Source: Nocardioidaceae bacterium
GTDB taxonomy: Bacteria; Actinomycetota; Actinomycetes; Propionibacteriales; Nocardioidaceae
Assembly: GCA_025980475.1 (NCBI GenBank)
Contig: JAICXL010000024.1
Location: forward strand, 1 to 34,640
Direction of reading: 5' to 3'
DNA length: 34,640 nucleotides
Part shown: in pieces, positions 7,827 through 15,148 of the stretch
Layout: every line of letters begins with the position of its first letter
Position numbering within the stretch: the stretch's first letter is position 1
Position numbers and translations under genes: made by a program
The notes under the pieces: generated by a model
The model's input: only the letters and a program-made list of their open reading frames with translations
What the model was told of the DNA's origin: nothing
The model's database searches: none

Positions 7827-8732
7827 TCAGCTCGCCACCCACGTCATCGGGTCGCCCCAGCCGAGGTCGGTGACGCCGTGCCGGTCCAGCGCCAGCACGG
7901 CGAGCGTGCGGCGGTGGGCGGCGAAGGTCAGGACATGGGCGATCATCCCGCCGTACGTGAACACCTCGGCCGGCTCGCACAGCGCATCCACGAAGGTGTC
8001 GTCGAGTCGGCCCTGCTCCACGACCTCGCGGACGTGGCCGAGGTAGATCGGCCCCTCCTCGGGGAGCCGCCGGCGCATCGAGGTCAGCGACTCGTGCTCC
8101 TCGACCGACCAGTCGTACTCCCGGTTCGCCAGCGCGGCATTCCACATGCCCAGCTGGCCGATCAGGCGGGAGAGCAGCGAGCGCAGCGTCTGCTCGTCCT
8201 CGTCGACGTTCAGCTCGATCTGCTCGTCGAACTGCTCGGGGGTCAGGCGCTCGGCGCAGCCGAGGATCTCGCCGGTCAGCCAGACATGGTGCTCGACCAT
8301 GCGGGTCAACAGGTCCATGGAGCTCACCTTGTCTCGTGCGGGCAGCCGGATGCTGCCGGGGGGATGGAAGTGCACGCCGCTGGGCGCCTCGATCCGGATC
8401 GCGTGCGGCTTGCGCCGGAACGCGCCGGGGGTGACGCCGTAGGCCGTCGTGAACGCGCGGGTGAACGCCTCGTGCGAGCCGTAGCCGGCCTCGACGGCGA
8501 GGTCGAGGATGGTCCGGTCGGTCGACAGGAGCCGGTAGGCCGCCCGCTCCAGCAGGATCCGTCGGCGGAACCTGCGCGGCGGCTCCCCCGCGACCGAGCT
8601 GATCACCCGGTCGAGGTGGAAGCGCGACAGGTACAACCGCGCGGCCAGCTCCTCCGCGGTCGTGTCGTGGTCGTCGAGCGCGCCGGCGAGCACGTCCACG
8701 AAGGCGGCGAAGGTGTCGGTCCGCGTGGTCAT
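7827..8732 (-). CDS. AraC-family regulator fused to a DinB-like domain
   Basis: A 301-residue predicted cytoplasmic regulator. The N-terminal 110 residues carry an AraC DNA-binding domain with two helix-turn-helix units: LAARLYLSRFHLDRVI and then ILDLAVEAGYGSHEAFTRAF followed by YGVTPGAFRR. From about residue 135 the protein becomes a four-helix DinB/damage-inducible-like domain (MDLLTRMVEHHVWLTGEIL, LSRLIGQLGMWNAAL, GGMIAHVLTFAAHRR), whose spaced histidines could bind metal. The order is the reverse of classical AraC proteins, where the DNA-binding part is C-terminal. The ligand is unknown. The start ATG at 8732 has a good GGGAGG ribosome site. The gene ends back to back with the PEP mutase-family gene. 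Confidence 0.88.
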   Translation of the reverse strand: MTTRTDTFAAFVDVLAGALDDHDTTAEELAARLYLSRFHLDRVISSVAGEPPRRFRRRILLERAAYRLLSTDRTILDLAVEAGYGSHEAFTRAFTTAYGVTPGAFRRKPHAIRIEAPSGVHFHPPGSIRLPARDKVSSMDLLTRMVEHHVWLTGEILGCAERLTPEQFDEQIELNVDEDEQTLRSLLSRLIGQLGMWNAALANREYDWSVEEHESLTSMRRRLPEEGPIYLGHVREVVEQGRLDDTFVDALCEPAEVFTYGGMIAHVLTFAAHRRTLAVLALDRHGVTDLGWGDPMTWVAS

Positions 8733-8777
8733 GGCAGTGATCCTCCCCGCTGCCGACGCTAGTCGGCTTGATCGCGC

Positions 8778-8791
8778 TTGCGGCCCCGCAA
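8778..8791 (-). terminator. Weak hairpin after menD
   Basis: A short palindrome TTGCGGCCCCGCAA lies 4 bp past the menD stop. The stem is only 5-6 bp and no T-run follows, so termination here is possible but unproven. The rest of the 63-bp gap before the AraC-DinB start holds that gene's ribosome site and a TAGCGT box. Confidence 0.25.
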
Positions 8792-8795
8792 TCCT

Positions 8796-10418
8796 TCAGA
8801 CGCCAGGGTCCGGGTCCAGCACCAGGGCGCGGATGCGGGCGTCGAGCTCGCGCCGGGTGTCCCGACGGACGACGGCCTCCACCACCTCGATGCCGCCGTT
8901 GGGGGAGGCCAGCACCTGCTCCAGCTCGGGGCGGGAGGTCACCCGCAGGTGCGGGACCCGCACGGCAGCGCAGAGAGCGCCGATGTCGACGCCGTGCGGC
9001 GTCCCGAACAGCTTGTCATAAGAGGCGGCGCGCTCCGGCGCCCCCTGCTCGAGCGTGGCGAAGATCGAGCCGCCGTCGTCGTTGGCCACCACGATCGTGA
9101 GGTCGGGGCGCACCTCGCCGGGCCCGATCACCAGTGCGGTCAGGTCGTGCAGGAAGGTGACGTCGCCGACGTAACCGATCGCCCTCGCCGTCCGCGGCCG
9201 AGCGATCGCGGCACCGATCGCGCTGGAGAGGGTGCCGTCGATGCCGGCCAGGCCACGGTTCGCGACCACCTTGTGATGCTGGCCGGCGCCGTACGGGAGC
9301 GCCATCAGGTCCAGGTCACGGATCGGGTTGCTGGCGCCGACGTAGAGCAACCCGTCGACCGGGATCGCGGCGTTGACGACCGCGGCGACCTCGTACGGCG
9401 TCAGGCCCGGCTCGTCCGCCAGCAGGGCGTCGATCCGCCGGCCCAGCGCGCGGTCCGCAGCACGCCACTCGTCCAGCCAGGCCGGGTCGTCGGAGCGGTC
9501 GACGCTGAGCGCGTCGTGCTCGCTGGCCACCGGGAACGGCCGCGCCGGCCAGCGACCGCGCGCCTGCACCGACACGACCTCGACGTCGCCACGCGAGAGC
9601 AGCCGGCTCACCGGGCGCGACAGCGTCGGGTGGCCGCAGACCACGACCCGCTCGATGCGGTCTCCGAGCGGACCGGCCAGGAGCAGCCGGTAGGTGCGGA
9701 TCGGGTTGACGCCGTTGCGCGACCCGCTGGACGGCTCGGCGAGCAGCGGCCAGCTGCCGGCCTCGGCGAGCAGCCGGGCGCGCGGGCCCGCGTCGTCGCC
9801 GGCGACCACGACCGTGCGCGGCCCCGTCGCCAGTCGAGTTCCCCCTCGCGGCCCGTCGAGTTCCGGGTTTCGGCCCGTCGAGTCGGGAGTCCTGGCCCAT
9901 CCGCCGGGCCCTGGAGGGCCGGCCACCAGCGGCTCGACCAGCTGCACGTTGAGGTGCACCGGCCCCCGGTCGAGCCCGCCGAGCGCTATCCCCAGCACGG
10001 CACCGAGGGAGTCGTCGATGTCGACCGACACCGCCGCGTCCCCGAAAAGGTCCACCTGGTCGGTGGTCTGGTTGGCCCCGGTGCCACGCAGCTGCGCCGG
10101 TCGGTCGGCCGTCACCGCGACCAGCGGCACCCCGGCGTGCGCGGCCTCGAGCACGGCCGGGTGCAGGTTGGCCGCCGCGGTGCCGGACGTGGTGAAGACG
10201 GCCGCCGGCCGGCCGGAGACCTTCGCCATCCCCAACGCGAGGAACCCGGCCGTGCGCTCGTCGATCCGCGAGTGCAGCGTCAGCAGGCCGTGGGCGGCGG
10301 CCTCGTCCAGGGCGAAGGCCAGCGGGGCGTTCCGCGACCCCGGGCACAGCACGGCGTGCTCGAGGCCGGCGTCGAGCAGCGCCGACACCACGTCGTGGGC
10401 AAGGGCCGTCGCACTCAT
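8796..10418 (-). CDS. menD: SEPHCHC synthase (2-succinyl-5-enolpyruvyl-6-hydroxy-3-cyclohexene-1-carboxylate synthase)
   Basis: Thiamine diphosphate enzyme that joins isochorismate and 2-oxoglutarate in menaquinone synthesis. The 540-residue protein has the N-terminal motif LCPGSRNAPLAFAL, the catalytic glutamate in SRIDERTAGFLALG, TSGTAAANLHPAVLEA, and the ThDP/Mg motif GDVTFLHDL with NDDGGSIF downstream. The ATG at 10418 overlaps the menC stop by 4 bp (ATGA), so it is the last gene of menE-C-D and probably translationally coupled. Odd feature: residues about 174-196, in the linker between the first and middle domains, are encoded by three tandem 22-bp repeats that also occur after menA (see repeat entries). 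The reading frame remains open, so the gene is probably functional. Confidence 0.95.
   Translation of the reverse strand: MSATALAHDVVSALLDAGLEHAVLCPGSRNAPLAFALDEAAAHGLLTLHSRIDERTAGFLALGMAKVSGRPAAVFTTSGTAAANLHPAVLEAAHAGVPLVAVTADRPAQLRGTGANQTTDQVDLFGDAAVSVDIDDSLGAVLGIALGGLDRGPVHLNVQLVEPLVAGPPGPGGWARTPDSTGRNPELDGPRGGTRLATGPRTVVVAGDDAGPRARLLAEAGSWPLLAEPSSGSRNGVNPIRTYRLLLAGPLGDRIERVVVCGHPTLSRPVSRLLSRGDVEVVSVQARGRWPARPFPVASEHDALSVDRSDDPAWLDEWRAADRALGRRIDALLADEPGLTPYEVAAVVNAAIPVDGLLYVGASNPIRDLDLMALPYGAGQHHKVVANRGLAGIDGTLSSAIGAAIARPRTARAIGYVGDVTFLHDLTALVIGPGEVRPDLTIVVANDDGGSIFATLEQGAPERAASYDKLFGTPHGVDIGALCAAVRVPHLRVTSRPELEQVLASPNGGIEVVEAVVRRDTRRELDARIRALVLDPDPGV
9833..9898 (-). repeat. Three tandem 22-bp repeat units inside menD
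   Basis: Units at 9833-9854, 9855-9876 and 9877-9898 each begin GTCGAGT on the plus strand and end GGCCC. Units 1 and 2 share their first ten bases. The total length of 66 bp is a multiple of three, so the array reads in frame as a 22-residue Gly/Arg/Pro-rich stretch. The same family, in opposite orientation, lies at 13384-13449; plus-strand bases 9844-9863 are the exact reverse complement of 13419-13438 (20 of 20). Confidence 0.85.
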
Positions 10419-11371
10419 GGGTGCTGAGCCTCCAGCACCGCGGCCACCTCCGCCAGCCGCCGTTCCCAGTGCGTACGACGCCCCTCCCCAGCACGCACTC
10501 GCTGCAGGGCAGCGGGATCGACCGAGGGCCGCCGCACGGCGACCGACCCGTCGACCGGGAGCAGCGACCCGGCCGCGACATCGCCCGACAGCAGCTGCAC
10601 CGTCGCCAGGCCGCACGCATGCGGCAACGAGGGCAGCGCTGCGGCCAGCGCCACACCGGCGGCGATGCCGATGCTCGACTCCACGGCGCTCGACACGACC
10701 ACCGGCATCCCGATCTCGGCGGCGATCCGCAGGCACGCGCGCACCCCGCCGAGCGGTTGCACCTTCAGGACGGCGATGTCCGCGGCCGCCAGGTCCCTGA
10801 CCCGGTAGGGGTCCGAAGCCCGTCGGATCGACTCGTCAGCGGCGATCGGGACGGAGACCCGGCGCCGGACGGCAGCGAGCTCCTCCACCGAGGCGCAGGG
10901 CTGCTCGACGTACTCCAGGCCGCCGGCAGCCCTGTCCAGCAAGGGGATCCGGGCCGCCGCCTCGTCCGTCGACCAGCCGCCGTTGGCGTCGATGCGCACC
11001 TGGCCCGAGGGCCCGAGGGCGTCGCGCACCGCCTCCAGCCGGGCCTGGTCGGCCGCCACCGGCTGGCCCTGCTCGGCGACCTTGACCTTCGCGGTGCGGC
11101 AGCCGGCCGACGACCGCACGATCGAGGCGGCCAGCGACGGCTCGCACGCCGGCACGGTCACGTTCACCGGCACCGACGAGCGCACCGGCGCGGGCCAGCC
11201 GTCGAAGGCAGCCTCCCGGGCCGCGGCCAACCAGGGCGCCGAGGTGCGCGCGTCGTACTCGAGGAACGGGCTGAACTCACCCCATCCCGCGTCGCCGCGC
11301 AGCAGCATCCCCTCCCGCACAGTGATCCCCCGGAAGCGCGTGCGTAGCGGGATCGCGAAGACCTCAGCCAC
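10415..11371 (-). CDS. menC: o-Succinylbenzoate synthase
   Basis: Enolase-superfamily dehydratase that turns SHCHC into o-succinylbenzoate. The 318-residue protein has the capping-domain motif GWGEFSPFLEYD. Catalytic and metal residues are visible: the KxK pair in AKVKVAE (K95/K97), RIDANGGWS (D128), EYVEQP (E156), IAADESIR (D179) and the opposite-face base in AVLKVQPLGG (K203). The start is GTG at 11371, giving VAEVFAIPLRTRFRG; it overlaps the menE stop by 8 bp. The stop overlaps the menD start as ATGA. An in-frame reading upstream of this GTG is the antisense of menE and is rejected. Confidence 0.94.
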   Translation of the reverse strand: MAEVFAIPLRTRFRGITVREGMLLRGDAGWGEFSPFLEYDARTSAPWLAAAREAAFDGWPAPVRSSVPVNVTVPACEPSLAASIVRSSAGCRTAKVKVAEQGQPVAADQARLEAVRDALGPSGQVRIDANGGWSTDEAAARIPLLDRAAGGLEYVEQPCASVEELAAVRRRVSVPIAADESIRRASDPYRVRDLAAADIAVLKVQPLGGVRACLRIAAEIGMPVVVSSAVESSIGIAAGVALAAALPSLPHACGLATVQLLSGDVAAGSLLPVDGSVAVRRPSVDPAALQRVRAGEGRRTHWERRLAEVAAVLEAQHP

Positions 11372-12389
11372 GCGCGACCGCCTCGGCCCGGGCCAGCGCC
11401 CGCATCGCCACCCGGTCCGGCTTGCCGTTCGGCAGCACCGGGATCTCCTCGACCACGACGAGCTGGCGGGGCGCCCACACGCGGGGAGTGACGACGTCGC
11501 GCAGGGAGGCCAGGACCACGCGGTCCCGGGGTTTGACCACGGCCACCACGCGCTCGCCCCACTCCGGGTCGGGCACACCGACGACCTCCACCGCCATCAC
11601 CGCGGTGTGCGCGGCGACGGCCGCCGCGACGGCGCCTGCCGGCACCTTGACGCCGCCGGAGATGATCACGTCGTCGACGCGGCCGTCGATGCACAGCCGG
11701 TCGTCCTCCCAGTGGCCGAGGTCCGACGTGGCGAACCAGCCGTCCCGCATGACCGAGGCAGTGCGGGCTGGGTCGTCGTACCCGTCGAAGAGCATCGGCC
11801 CGCGCAGCAGCACGGCGCCCTCGTCGACGCGCACCTCCACCCCGTCCAGCGGCACCCCGTCGTAGACGCAACCGCCGCACGTCTCGCTCATGCCGTAGGT
11901 CTGGACGACCCGGATTCCGTGCTTCTCCGCCTCGGCGCGCGCCCGCCTGTCGAGCGGGCCCCCACCGACGAGCACCGCGTCGAAGTCGGCCAGCGCGTCC
12001 AGGTCGTCCTCCTCGTGCAGCTGCCGGGCCAGCTGGGTGGGCACCAGCGAGACGTAGCTGCGGCCGGTGATGCGCTCGCGGGTCGCACGGAAGGACTCGT
12101 CGAAGACCACCGGCTCCGTCCCTGCCACCACGGACCGATAGAGCACCTGGACGCCGGCGACGTAGGTCGGCGGCAGGTTCAGCACCCACTGCCCCGGGCC
12201 ACCGAGCCGTTGGTGCGTCGCGACGGCCGAGGCCCGCATCGCGTCACGGGAGAGCACCACCCTCTTGGGCTCCCCGGTCGACCCCGAGGTCTCGATGACC
12301 AGCGGCGGCGGTGAGGGTACGGCGTCCCACTCCTGGAGCAGCGCGAGGATCTCGTCGGCGCTTCCGCTGAGGGGTCGCAGGCTGCTCAC
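11364..12389 (-). CDS. menE: o-Succinylbenzoate-CoA ligase
   Basis: Adenylate-forming enzyme that activates o-succinylbenzoate with ATP and CoA. The compact 341-residue form lacks the first part of a full-length acyl-CoA ligase, as is usual for actinobacterial MenE. Motifs are the P-loop ETSGSTGEPKRV, YGMSETCGG, TSDLG, DDVIISGGVKVPAG and the C-terminal NGKPDR with the catalytic lysine. The start is GTG at 12389 (VSSLRPLSGSADE), preceded at 7 nt by TAGCGT, which suggests a leaderless mRNA. First gene of menE-C-D. It diverges from menA across 43 bp. The dihydroxynaphthoyl-CoA synthase gene (menB), which acts next, is not in the window. Confidence 0.94.
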   Translation of the reverse strand: MSSLRPLSGSADEILALLQEWDAVPSPPPLVIETSGSTGEPKRVVLSRDAMRASAVATHQRLGGPGQWVLNLPPTYVAGVQVLYRSVVAGTEPVVFDESFRATRERITGRSYVSLVPTQLARQLHEEDDLDALADFDAVLVGGGPLDRRARAEAEKHGIRVVQTYGMSETCGGCVYDGVPLDGVEVRVDEGAVLLRGPMLFDGYDDPARTASVMRDGWFATSDLGHWEDDRLCIDGRVDDVIISGGVKVPAGAVAAAVAAHTAVMAVEVVGVPDPEWGERVVAVVKPRDRVVLASLRDVVTPRVWAPRQLVVVEEIPVLPNGKPDRVAMRALARAEAVARG

Positions 12390-12396
12390 CCGGGCA

Positions 12397-12402
12397 ACGC
12401 TA
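12397..12402 (-). promoter_or_regulatory. Putative -10 box of leaderless menE-C-D transcript
   Basis: TAGCGT on the minus strand, 7 nt before the menE GTG, with no ribosome-binding sequence between. It would drive the whole menE-menC-menD operon. Confidence 0.5.
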
Positions 12403-12432
12403 TCCGGCGGGCGCCCTGACATGATCTCCGCC

Positions 12433-13380
12433 ATGGCCACCGCAGCCCAGTGGATCGAGGGCGCCCGTCCGCGCACCCTGCCGGCTGCCGTCGCCCCGGT
12501 CCTGGCGGGCACCGGAGTCGCGGCCTACAGCCATGTCGAGGTGTGGTGGAAGGCCGCGCTCGCGCTGGTGGTCTCGGTGGCGCTGCAGATCGGCGTCAAC
12601 TACGCCAACGACTACTCCGACGGCATCCGCGGCACCGATGACCACCGGATCGGGCCTCTGCGGCTGACCGGCTCCGGCGCGGCGACCCCGAGGGCGGTCA
12701 AGCTCGCGGCCTTCGCCTGCTTCGGGGTGGCCGGCGTCGCGGGCCTGGCGCTCGCGGCCACGACGGCGTGGTGGCTGGTGGCGGCCGGTCTCGTCTGCAT
12801 CCTCGCGGCCTGGTTCTACACCGGTGGCTCGCACCCCTACGGCTACGTGGGCCTCGGCGAGGTGATGGTCTTCGTGTTCTTCGGGCTGGTCGCGGTCATG
12901 GGCACGACGTACGTCCAGGACGACGGCACGCACTATCTGGGCACCCACTCCTACGGCTGGTTCGCCTACGCCCCGACGCCAGCGTCGCTCCCGCCGTCAC
13001 CGGTGCTCGGCTCCCTCTACGCCGGCATCGGCATCGGCGCGCTGGCCTGCGCGATCCTGGTCGCCAACAACCTGCGCGACATCCCGACCGACCGGGAGTC
13101 CGGCAAGCGCACGCTGGCAGTGCTCCTCGGCGAGACCGGCAGCCGCTGGCTCTACGTGGCCCTCGTCGTCGGGTCGGTGGCCGCCCTGGTCGCGGTGGCG
13201 CTGGTCACGAGCTGGTGGGCCCTGGTCGGGCTGGCCTCGCTGGTCGCGCTCCTGCCGGCGTCCCGGGTGGTGCTCGCCGGGGCGCGCGGGCCGGCGCTGG
13301 TGCCGGTGCTGCAACGCACCGGGCAGGGAGAGCTCGGCTACGGCCTCGGTCTGTTCCTCGCCCTGCTGCTCACCCGCTGA
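12433..13380 (+). CDS. menA: 1,4-Dihydroxy-2-naphthoate polyprenyltransferase
   Basis: Membrane UbiA-family prenyltransferase that attaches the isoprenoid chain to dihydroxynaphthoate, giving demethylmenaquinone, the substrate of MenG. The 315-residue protein has about eight or nine membrane helices. The two Asp-rich prenyl diphosphate motifs are NDYSDGIRGTD (first) and NNLRDIPTDRESGKRTLAVL (second). It begins MATAAQWIEGARPRTLPAAV, the usual MenA N-terminus, so ATG at 12433 is preferred; ATG at 12421 adds four residues and is also possible. It diverges from menE and converges on the Cds1-like gene, from which it is separated by a 22-bp repeat array. Confidence 0.95.
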   Translation: MATAAQWIEGARPRTLPAAVAPVLAGTGVAAYSHVEVWWKAALALVVSVALQIGVNYANDYSDGIRGTDDHRIGPLRLTGSGAATPRAVKLAAFACFGVAGVAGLALAATTAWWLVAAGLVCILAAWFYTGGSHPYGYVGLGEVMVFVFFGLVAVMGTTYVQDDGTHYLGTHSYGWFAYAPTPASLPPSPVLGSLYAGIGIGALACAILVANNLRDIPTDRESGKRTLAVLLGETGSRWLYVALVVGSVAALVAVALVTSWWALVGLASLVALLPASRVVLAGARGPALVPVLQRTGQGELGYGLGLFLALLLTR

Positions 13381-13383
13381 ACC

Positions 13384-13449
13384 GGGCCGCGAGGCCCGAC
13401 TGGACCGGCCACGGGGCCGAACTCGACGGGCCGCGAGGCCCAACTCAAC
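13384..13449 (+). repeat. Three tandem 22-bp repeat units between menA and the Cds1-like gene
   Basis: Units lie at 13384-13405, 13406-13427 and 13428-13449. Units 1 and 3 share GGGCCGCGAGGCCC, which can fold as a 5-bp stem with a GCGA tetraloop. The array starts 4 bp after the menA stop and runs over the stop codon of the convergent gene (13445-13447). It belongs to the same family as the array in menD. It may act as a terminator for both genes, but no T-run is present. Confidence 0.85.
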
Positions 13450-14566
13450 GAGTTGGCTCGGCCCAGTCGCCGGTGTCGGCGAACCTCTCGAGCGTGGCGA
13501 GGAAGGGCGCGACGTCGAGACCCTGGCCCGCCAGCCAGTCGTCGTCGTAGTAGGTGTGCAGGTAGCGCTCGCCACCGTCGCAGATCAACGTGACCACCGA
13601 CCCGGTCTCGCCACGTGCACGCATCCCGGCGACCAGCCGCAGCGCCCCCCACATCGCCGTGCCCGTGGAGCCGCCGACGAGCCGCCCGCTGACCGTCGAG
13701 GTCCACCGCGCCGCCGCGATCGACGCGGCGTCGGGCACGCTGATCATGCAGTCGACCACGCCGGCCTGGAACGACGGCTCGACCCGCGGCCGACCGATCC
13801 CCTCGATGCGCGACCCGCGACCGGTGGAGTACGACGCATCACCGCGCCGCCAGCCCTCGAAGAAGGCGGAGTTCTCCGGGTCCACCACGCAGACCCGCGT
13901 GTCGTGCCGCTGGTAGCGGACGTAGCGTCCGATCGTCGCCGACGTCCCGCCGGTGCCGGCCCCGACCACCACCCAGCTCGGCACCGGGTGCCGCTCGCGA
14001 GCCAGCTGCCCGAAGATCGACTCGGCGATGTTGTTGTTGCCCCGCCAGTCGGTGGCCCGCTCGGCGTAGGTGAACTGGTCCATGTAGTGGCCACCGGACT
14101 CGGCCGCGAGCCGGCGCGCCTCGTCGTAGATCGTGCCCGGGTCGTCGACCAGGTGGCACGACCCACCCTGGAACTCGATCAGCTCGATCTTCTCCCGTGA
14201 GGTCGAGGCCGGCATCACCGCGACGAAGGGCAGCCCGAGCAGCCTGGCGAAGTAGGCCTCGGAGACCGCGGTCGACCCCGACGATGCCTCGATGACCGTG
14301 GAGCCGGAGTGGATCCACCCGTTGCACAGCGCGTAGAGGAAGAGCGACCGCGCCAGCCGGTGCTTCAGGGAACCGGTGGGGTGGACCGACTCGTCCTTGA
14401 GGTAGAGGTCGATCCGCCACTCGGGGGGCAGCGGGAAGACGTGCAGGTGCGTGTCCGCCGAGCGGTTGGCGTCGGCCTCGACAAGGCGGATCGCCTCATG
14501 CAGCCAGGGCCTCCCGGACGCGTCGGCCTCGGCCGTCAGGCAGCAGCCCTCGTCGCGCGTCTCCAC
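13445..14566 (-). CDS. PLP-dependent cysteine synthase-family protein (Cds1-like cysteine desulfhydrase)
   Basis: A 373-residue fold-type II pyridoxal phosphate enzyme. The Schiff-base lysine is K68 in [14 protein letters not shown]. The substrate loop is [20 protein letters not shown], the phosphate-binding glycines are in [20 protein letters not shown], and [15 protein letters not shown] and [20 protein letters not shown] are near the end. These features resemble the mycobacterial Cds1 branch, which releases sulfide and pyruvate from cysteine, rather than CysK/CysM, but specificity cannot be proven here. It starts with GTG at 14566, 7 bp after the DUF4229 stop, so the two genes form a pair. 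Its stop codon is inside a 22-bp repeat unit. Confidence 0.85.
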   Translation of the reverse strand: METRDEGCCLTAEADASGRPWLHEAIRLVEADANRSADTHLHVFPLPPEWRIDLYLKDESVHPTGSLKHRLARSLFLYALCNGWIHSGSTVIEASSGSTAVSEAYFARLLGLPFVAVMPASTSREKIELIEFQGGSCHLVDDPGTIYDEARRLAAESGGHYMDQFTYAERATDWRGNNNIAESIFGQLARERHPVPSWVVVGAGTGGTSATIGRYVRYQRHDTRVCVVDPENSAFFEGWRRGDASYSTGRGSRIEGIGRPRVEPSFQAGVVDCMISVPDAASIAAARWTSTVSGRLVGGSTGTAMWGALRLVAGMRARGETGSVVTLICDGGERYLHTYYDDDWLAGQGLDVAPFLATLERFADTGDWAEPTR

Positions 14567-14573
14567 CCGGCGC

Positions 14574-14840
14574 TCAGTCCTCGTCCTCGCGGGACCGGAT
14601 CTGCTCCATCAGCGCGGAAGCCTTCTCGGCCCGGGCCTGGACCCGGGCGGCGAGCCGCTCGCGCTGAGGGGCGAGGTACTTCAACGAGATGAACGACGAC
14701 AGCAGTGCGGCGATCACGAACGGCCAGAGGAACGCCTGGCTGTCACGGCCCACCACGAGCAGCCAGACCCCGGCGATCACCGCGTAGGTGACCACGAAGA
14801 GCGCCAAGCGCAGCAGGGTGTAGGTCCAGAACTCCTTCAC
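14574..14840 (-). CDS. DUF4229 membrane protein
   Basis: An 88-residue protein with two predicted membrane helices (about 8-30 and 36-54) followed by a charged, probably helical tail ([30 protein letters not shown]). The pattern and length fit the actinobacterial DUF4229 family, which has no known function. The start is GTG at 14840, with TACCCT 6 nt upstream and no ribosome site. First gene of a pair with the Cds1-like enzyme; it diverges from the small membrane protein at 14899. Confidence 0.8.
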   Translation of the reverse strand: MKEFWTYTLLRLALFVVTYAVIAGVWLLVVGRDSQAFLWPFVIAALLSSFISLKYLAPQRERLAARVQARAEKASALMEQIRSREDED

Positions 14841-14846
14841 CCTGCA

Positions 14847-14892
14847 AGGGTATGCCGGGACAGGTCCTCCCCCTTCCCCGCGGTACTACCCT
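14847..14892. promoter_or_regulatory. Mirror-image divergent leaderless promoters
   Basis: The minus strand has TACCCT (14847-14852) 6 nt before the GTG at 14840. The plus strand has the identical hexamer TACCCT (14887-14892) 6 nt before the GTG at 14899. The 34 bp between the boxes would have to hold both -35 regions, so they must share sequence. Confidence 0.55.
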
Positions 14893-14898
14893 TGAGGC

Positions 14899-15111
14899 GT
14901 GCTGCGACTCATCATCTGGCTCATCCTCGTCGGGCTGGTGATCTACGCCGTCTTCTGGGCCATCGACCGCCGCAGCACCGAGCAGCACCCGGAGCAGCCG
15001 CGGCCCCGCCGCCCCACGCCACCGGCGCCGCGCGGACCGGACGACGACGAGGACTTCCTCCGCGACCTCGACCGCAAGTGGCGCCGACACCGCGACGACC
15101 CGCCCAGCTGA
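14899..15111 (+). CDS. Small single-pass membrane protein, unknown function
   Basis: A 70-residue protein with one N-terminal membrane helix (LRLIIWLILVGLVIYAVFWA, residues 2-21), then a proline-rich cytoplasmic segment (about 33-46) and a charged end with DDDEDFLRDLDRKWRRHRDD. I do not recognise a family. The coding case rests on the clear helix, a plausible leaderless promoter and the snug fit between neighbours. GTG start at 14899. It converges on the cupredoxin gene, with a shared hairpin between them. Confidence 0.7.
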   Translation: MLRLIIWLILVGLVIYAVFWAIDRRSTEQHPEQPRPRRPTPPAPRGPDDDEDFLRDLDRKWRRHRDDPPS

Positions 15112-15126
15112 ACAGCCGGGCCTTCC

Positions 15127-15148
15127 CGTCCGGCGTCAGCGCCGGACG
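15127..15148. terminator. Bidirectional hairpin holding the cupredoxin stop codon
   Basis: CGTCCGGC (15127-15134) pairs perfectly with GCCGGACG (15141-15148) around a 6-nt loop. The stop codon of the minus-strand cupredoxin gene (15136-15138) is in the loop, and the plus-strand gene ends 15 bp before the stem. No T-run, as is common for GC-rich actinobacterial terminators. Confidence 0.6.

Noticed and set aside
7990-8015. Possible additional 22-bp repeat unit (GTCGAGTCGGCCC) in the AraC-DinB gene
   Set aside because: Only about 13 bases match, it encodes conserved-looking protein sequence, and there are no tandem neighbours; chance in GC-rich DNA is more likely.
8778-10427. 549-codon plus-strand frame opposite menD
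   Set aside because: Antisense shadow of menD; composition is low-complexity and no motif is visible.
10421-12314. Plus-strand frames opposite menC and menE
   Set aside because: Antisense shadows with no recognisable domain, no ribosome site and no conserved start.
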